A stretch of DNA of 64,000 nucleotides from Aspergillus flavus (lineage: Eukaryota; Ascomycota; Eurotiomycetes; Eurotiales; Aspergillaceae). The notes under the pieces are model-generated. The model was given only the letters and a program-made list of their open reading frames with translations. It had not been told where the DNA came from and ran no database searches. Location: contig NC_092409.1 of NCBI RefSeq assembly GCF_009017415.1, positions 6,138,001 to 6,202,000 on the forward strand, read 5' to 3'. A program made the position numbers and the translations under genes. Position 1 is the stretch's first letter. The number at the start of each line of letters is the position of its first letter. Shown piece after piece: positions 59,857 through 64,000 of the stretch.

Positions 59857-61256
59857 TTAGGCTTCCTCTTCTCCAACCCGGAAGGTTTTGTGCACATTGA
59901 CACTGTTCGGAGGCAGCCAGGGGTCGGACACAGGGTACAGGACCTCTTGACTGCTGTTATCATTGGCGTTAAGACGGTGCGGCGATGATACAGAAGTCAC
60001 AACAAAAGTAGGCGACTCATCAGAAGTAATATCTGGGCGCCAATATCTAGGATCGCGAGAGCCTGCAGTCTTGGAGGTATTTCCGGTAAGGCTCGACAGG
60101 GGATATTTCCCTCTATGTTCGTTTTGAGGATAAGAAACGGTTCCATCCAGGAACCAACGGAATAAAGGACGTAGCGTAATGAGACTTCCCGCGACGATAG
60201 CAAGACCAGTCTCCATCACCGACCAAATCGCAATTTGGTATGTTGAATCTAACCGAATTGTCAGCTTTCGTCCCTAAAGACAGAGGGAGCACCCCCGATG
60301 GGGAGAATTAAATGGATCCCGGAGAGTTCGCTTCGACTCACAAAGAAAGTCAGTGTCTTTATAATTTTGCAAGAATGGGAGTCGAATCACAACAGCGACG
60401 CTGGCACTAGAATAATGTCAGCACACAAGTACTACACGGTAGCAATGTATATGCGGCAGATGAGACGAACATGGCGCCCATGCTTAAAATCCCACCCAAA
60501 GCAGCCTTTGTCCTGCCGTTCATCTGCAGGTTCCAAATCAAAAAGATGGGGAAGATTCCCAAGGTAAAATCGCAGAATATGGTAAGTGCGCTATACAGGT
60601 ATGCGATGGCGAGGAGGATATCGGTCGATAAGCATGTCCCCGTATTCATTGGATTAATGCGTAACCAAAAGTAGGAGACTGGGTTGCAATCGAAGAGCAG
60701 GACGAGCCAGAACATAAGGCCGATCGCAATGACGACAGCAATCACTGTCCAGAGGATAACCAGGTGCATCCTCCGTACTGTCAAACGAATAAGGGCCAGA
60801 GCGATTGAAACCTTAGCGACTGCCGATGACCAAATATAGAGCATTTGACCTAACCACCACCACTAACGTAGTTCTTAGCCATGCTTTCTATAAAGCCTCT
60901 CACAGGAGGGATGGGTCTGCCTGTTTCATACCAGCATTGCTTTTTCGAGTGTATGCAGGCTTGTAAAGTCCTGGATTTTATGGCCAACCCCATTCTCGGT
61001 TCCAATAATGCAGCAGATATTCAGAAACGTGAATAGTGCCTGCTCACAGTCAGTATAATCCCTCGTTATCGTATGTGCTCCATAGTAGACCGACCGCCGC
61101 TGCTACCATCAATGTATCATCCCATCCGAAGGCTCGCACTATATATGATCGAACAAAGACGCGCAGTAAGACAGCCAGGATCGATAGGCACATCATTACC
61201 ACACAGACAGTCCAAATCGCCCGGCTTCGCCCAACTAGGGGCATCGAGGTATCCAT
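59857..61256 (-). CDS. Seven-span integral membrane protein of the fungal PTH11/rhodopsin-like group
   Basis: Five exons, 61256-61095, 61039-60932, 60862-60471, 60406-60342 and 60248-59857, give 372 residues; all phases agree. Seven hydrophobic spans are expected. Family landmarks are VRAFGWDDTLMV after the first span, WWWLGQMLYIWSSAVAKVSIAL, the FDCNPVSYFW segment, GTCLSTDILLAIAYLYSALTI, and IWSVMETGLAIVAGSLITLRPL before the last span. The C-terminal 95 residues are a Ser/Pro-rich cytosolic tail. Members include Pth11-like receptors and the SAT4-type proteins found near metabolite clusters; I see no CFEM domain at the N-terminus. It may sense or bind small molecules at the plasma membrane, but no ligand is known. 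Confidence 0.88.
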
Positions 61257-63075
61257 TTCGAGGCGGGTATGCTGCCCTATTAAGGGCTAGGTTCGACGTT
61301 CAATGAGAGTGGGCACTTGAGCTGCGTCTGGTTAGAGACTCATTGTTCACTGAACCGTTCCCTCATTGGCACGAAATTCTCTTTCTTTCACTAGGGATGA
61401 TCAAATACCTGTGAATGCACTACAAGACCGGGAGTTCACTCATGATTTGACGCGGCCATGCATGCTTTCCGAGATATAAACTATAGCAGAAGAACAAGAG
61501 AGAGGCAACGAGCGTGTGACAGAAAGAATGACGTTAGAAAGAAGAAAGTAAAAACAAGATAGGATCCTAGAGTTCTTCTAAAAAGCTCGGATGGCGATCT
61601 CCTAGTACTTGCCGGCAGGTTAAGAGACTGGATCTCGCTTATCTGACCGGAGTGGAGATCAACCACGAGGCCTTTCAAGTTTCCGTGGTTCCCTCGGCCT
61701 ATGCGAGTCATTAGGGGCTCAAAGCCATCTCTTCTAACTATATCGGGCACCCAGGCCATGGTTCATTTCGCTTACATGCAGCATGGTGAACTCGCGGCCC
61801 ACCGTTTTGCCTTGTTGGGTTCTTTGGTAGCATGACTTCCCAGCAGATGGAAGACTACGTATCTACAAAATAGCTCTAGACTCCTTCGCACAGTCTGATG
61901 ATGAGAGAGCCGCGCATATCATGCTAGCGTTATCAGAATCCAACGCTATCAAACCATACGTACTTTCGGAGAAAGTATAAGCATCCTAGGCGTAAAAATT
62001 TCCTCTTGAGGAAGACCATGGAAGGCAATTTCCTCTTATACCAGGCCAGAAAGCCATAATCCAGAACAAAAGAGGGGTTGGGCTCAGCCAGCCCCGATCT
62101 TCTGAGTTCGTTTCATAAATGCCGGACTGAATCGTATAAGTGGATCTCTGTCGCACGAGCCTTTCCTTAATTAGCGCTCCTTCATCGGTCTTACGGAGGA
62201 TTAATTGGATAGGAAGGCTTGATGCCTCCACCCGAAAAAAATTTTTGCAGTTCCCCCTAACTACGGAGTACTCCGTCTAAACCCATATCCCGGGGTTTAG
62301 TTGCCATTCTCGCTTCTACGGCCGGTTCGCCATGTGGTGAATGGTCCCTATGAGGCTAGCAACTGTAGATCTTCTAAGTCAGGTTCTGACTCGTTCTGTT
62401 TAGAGAGGGATGGTTTATTTTTCGCGAAATATACATGGAGTACGAAGGTGTGGGATGGCAAACCACAATAAAGTGAAAAAATTGGTAGTCTTTACCTGGG
62501 CTTCGCGAACCTGGACACCAAGCAAGTACAGGCATTTCTCAGCATGGCCAATAGCCCTCCGTCTCGATAGGTCGCAGAGGCCATCGAAGTACCTGAGGTC
62601 CCCATCGACTCGATATGGGTGGTTCTGGGATCTATCTTCCTCCTCACGTTCTCCAGGTCGTGCAAAATGACATAGCGTCATTGAATAGTGACTGCGAACG
62701 TACAAGCTTTGTTCCTTCTGGTGCTTGAAGAAGTTTCTTAAGGTGCCCTAAATTAGACGAGGGCAGCTATAGCCGACACACAGTCATAGGGCTCCATTAC
62801 GAGTATTCTTTGTTGAAGCAAGGCATGGAAGCCGTGGAAGGTGAGAAGTGGATTTGTTTAATTTCAATCTAATAATAGCGTGCGGGACTCGGAGCAAATA
62901 ATTCTCCGCCGTCGATCCAAAAGAATGTCCTTCAATGCCTCGTCATGTCATAACAACACAAGGCACGGCATGGAAGTTTCAACACCGGCCAAGAGCTGTG
63001 GAGCCCGAAAGGTGAGCTTGGTAATATACTACCCTTGGTTTTTTCTGTGAAATGTGTTTCTTACAGTGCGGCCTT
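61257..63075. other. Intergenic region
   Basis: 1.8 kb with frames of 96 codons or fewer. One of 92 codons on the minus strand (61481-61759) has a good start context (ACCATGG) but no domain, and ends in a Phe/Leu-rich stretch derived from an AG-rich tract. No gene is firmly supported. Confidence 0.5.
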
Positions 63076-64000
63076 CTAGTATCGCGCATCCACCCACTGG
63101 GCGGCGTCATTGCCCAAAACACTCTCTCGCGTGACGGCAGCAGCGATGGGCGACAAAAACTCTCGCTTCGATGTGTTCGAACCCGCTCCGGTGTTTTTGA
63201 ACTCGTAAAACAGTGGAGTCGCGCCCTTGGCCATGGGACTCCATCCCTTCGGCGAGACGACGTCACTCAGATCCGAATTTTGATAGATAACCCGTGCAAG
63301 AGGCCGCCAAGGCCTTCCAAGGAAAACCTTCTCCTTCAGGTCCACGCCGCTCGCTCCCGAAATGGTGCAGTGATCAAAGGCGAGCCAGGAATTGTCGGCC
63401 TTTTCACGTCCGCTGGCAGTGATATAACCAGGCGCCGTGGAGCGGATATCACATTGATGGAACCAAGCAGAACCACCCCCGAAGATGTAATCCACCGACC
63501 CTGTACCTGTGGTTAGAAAGGCATCACACTGAGAGGTAATTCGACTTACCCTGGATCAAGCATTTGGAGAAGAATTGGGTTCCCGTCTTAGTAAAGACGG
63601 TGTCTTGGTAACCGCGGAATTGACAGCCATAAAAGCCCAGGTGGTTGGCATCTGCAGATAATCTATCACGCGTTGCTCTGGTTAGATATTTTTCGGCTGG
63701 AGCAGCGTACAGATGATGCACTTACGCAAGCGCCTGTTTGCCTGGTCCATACCCGTTCACCACATTAATATTGTACATGTTAAAGTCATTCGATTTCACC
63801 TGCAATGTAGCGCTGTCATCCAGGGTGCCAGCATCATCGGAGGAGATAGTGTGGGTGATGGTGACAGCATTTCCCTTGTACGATGAGGTGTCTGAGGTCT
63901 CACCATACAAAGTCAACGCGCCCTTGTAGTTAATGACAACTTTCTCTTTGTACGTTCCCTGGGCGATGTAGATACACGCGGGTGAGGGCGAAGATCCGAG
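63076..64000 (-). CDS. Pectin methylesterase (CE8), N-terminus beyond the window
   Basis: Three exons are visible, 64000-63726, 63662-63550 and 63506-63076, giving the last 272 residues; the signal peptide and first strands lie past the right edge. The right-handed beta-helix family is clear: IAQGTYKEKVVI, LYGETSD, the acid/base motif GYQDTVF, the nucleophile motif GSVDYIFG, and GRPW near the C-terminus with its catalytic Arg. It demethylates pectin in plant cell walls, preparing it for pectate lyases and polygalacturonases. The last intron is only 43 nt (63507-63549), near the lower limit for fungal introns, but it restores the family frame exactly. Confidence 0.93.

Overview
The window is nuclear DNA of a filamentous ascomycete. 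Genes carry many short spliceosomal introns (about 43-125 nt). The adjacent set of an intracellular alpha-amylase (amyG type), a GPI-anchored alpha-amylase (amyD/agtA type) and an alpha-1,3-glucan synthase (agsB type) is a known Aspergillus arrangement, so I infer Aspergillus or a close Eurotiales relative. I see no ribosomal RNA, tRNA, CRISPR array or intact transposon. Exon models were built by eye from reading frame, splice motifs and family motifs; there is no transcript support.

Layout. 1-4.4 kb: a truncated medium-chain reductase, an adenosine-deaminase-like amidohydrolase with a GC-AG intron, and an extended SDR, all on the minus strand. 5.8-6.7 kb: a Ser/Thr-rich GPI-type wall protein. 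8.3-24.5 kb: the alpha-glucan block, with amyG and amyD on the minus strand and the 2430-residue synthase on the plus strand, separated from amyD by a 4 kb intergenic region. 27.5-33.1 kb: a type II membrane protein of unknown family, an acyltransferase-3 membrane protein and a GT32/OCH1-like glycosyltransferase, which together look like an uncharacterised surface-glycan module. 33.8-40.3 kb: a Zn2Cys6 regulator, a C45 (isopenicillin-N acyltransferase-like) enzyme and a Dal5-type transporter. The last two are divergent and share a promoter with three phased TCGG-N6/7-CCGA palindromes. 45-64 kb: a cutinase, an atypical hexokinase-like protein, two small cysteine-rich secreted proteins, a GH134-type mannanase, a GH3 beta-glucosidase, a PTH11/rhodopsin-like membrane protein and a pectin methylesterase cut by the right edge.

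How the genes work together. In the alpha-glucan block, AmyG is thought to supply maltooligosaccharide primers, the synthase makes and exports the polymer, and the GPI amylase trims it in the wall. The right third is a gene-sparse stretch of plant-polymer-degrading and secreted-protein genes (cutin, mannan, cellulose or beta-glucoside, pectin), typical of a saprotroph or opportunistic plant coloniser. The most promising uncharacterised parts are the regulator-C45 enzyme-transporter set with its palindromes, the three-gene surface-glycan module, and the two cysteine-rich secreted proteins.
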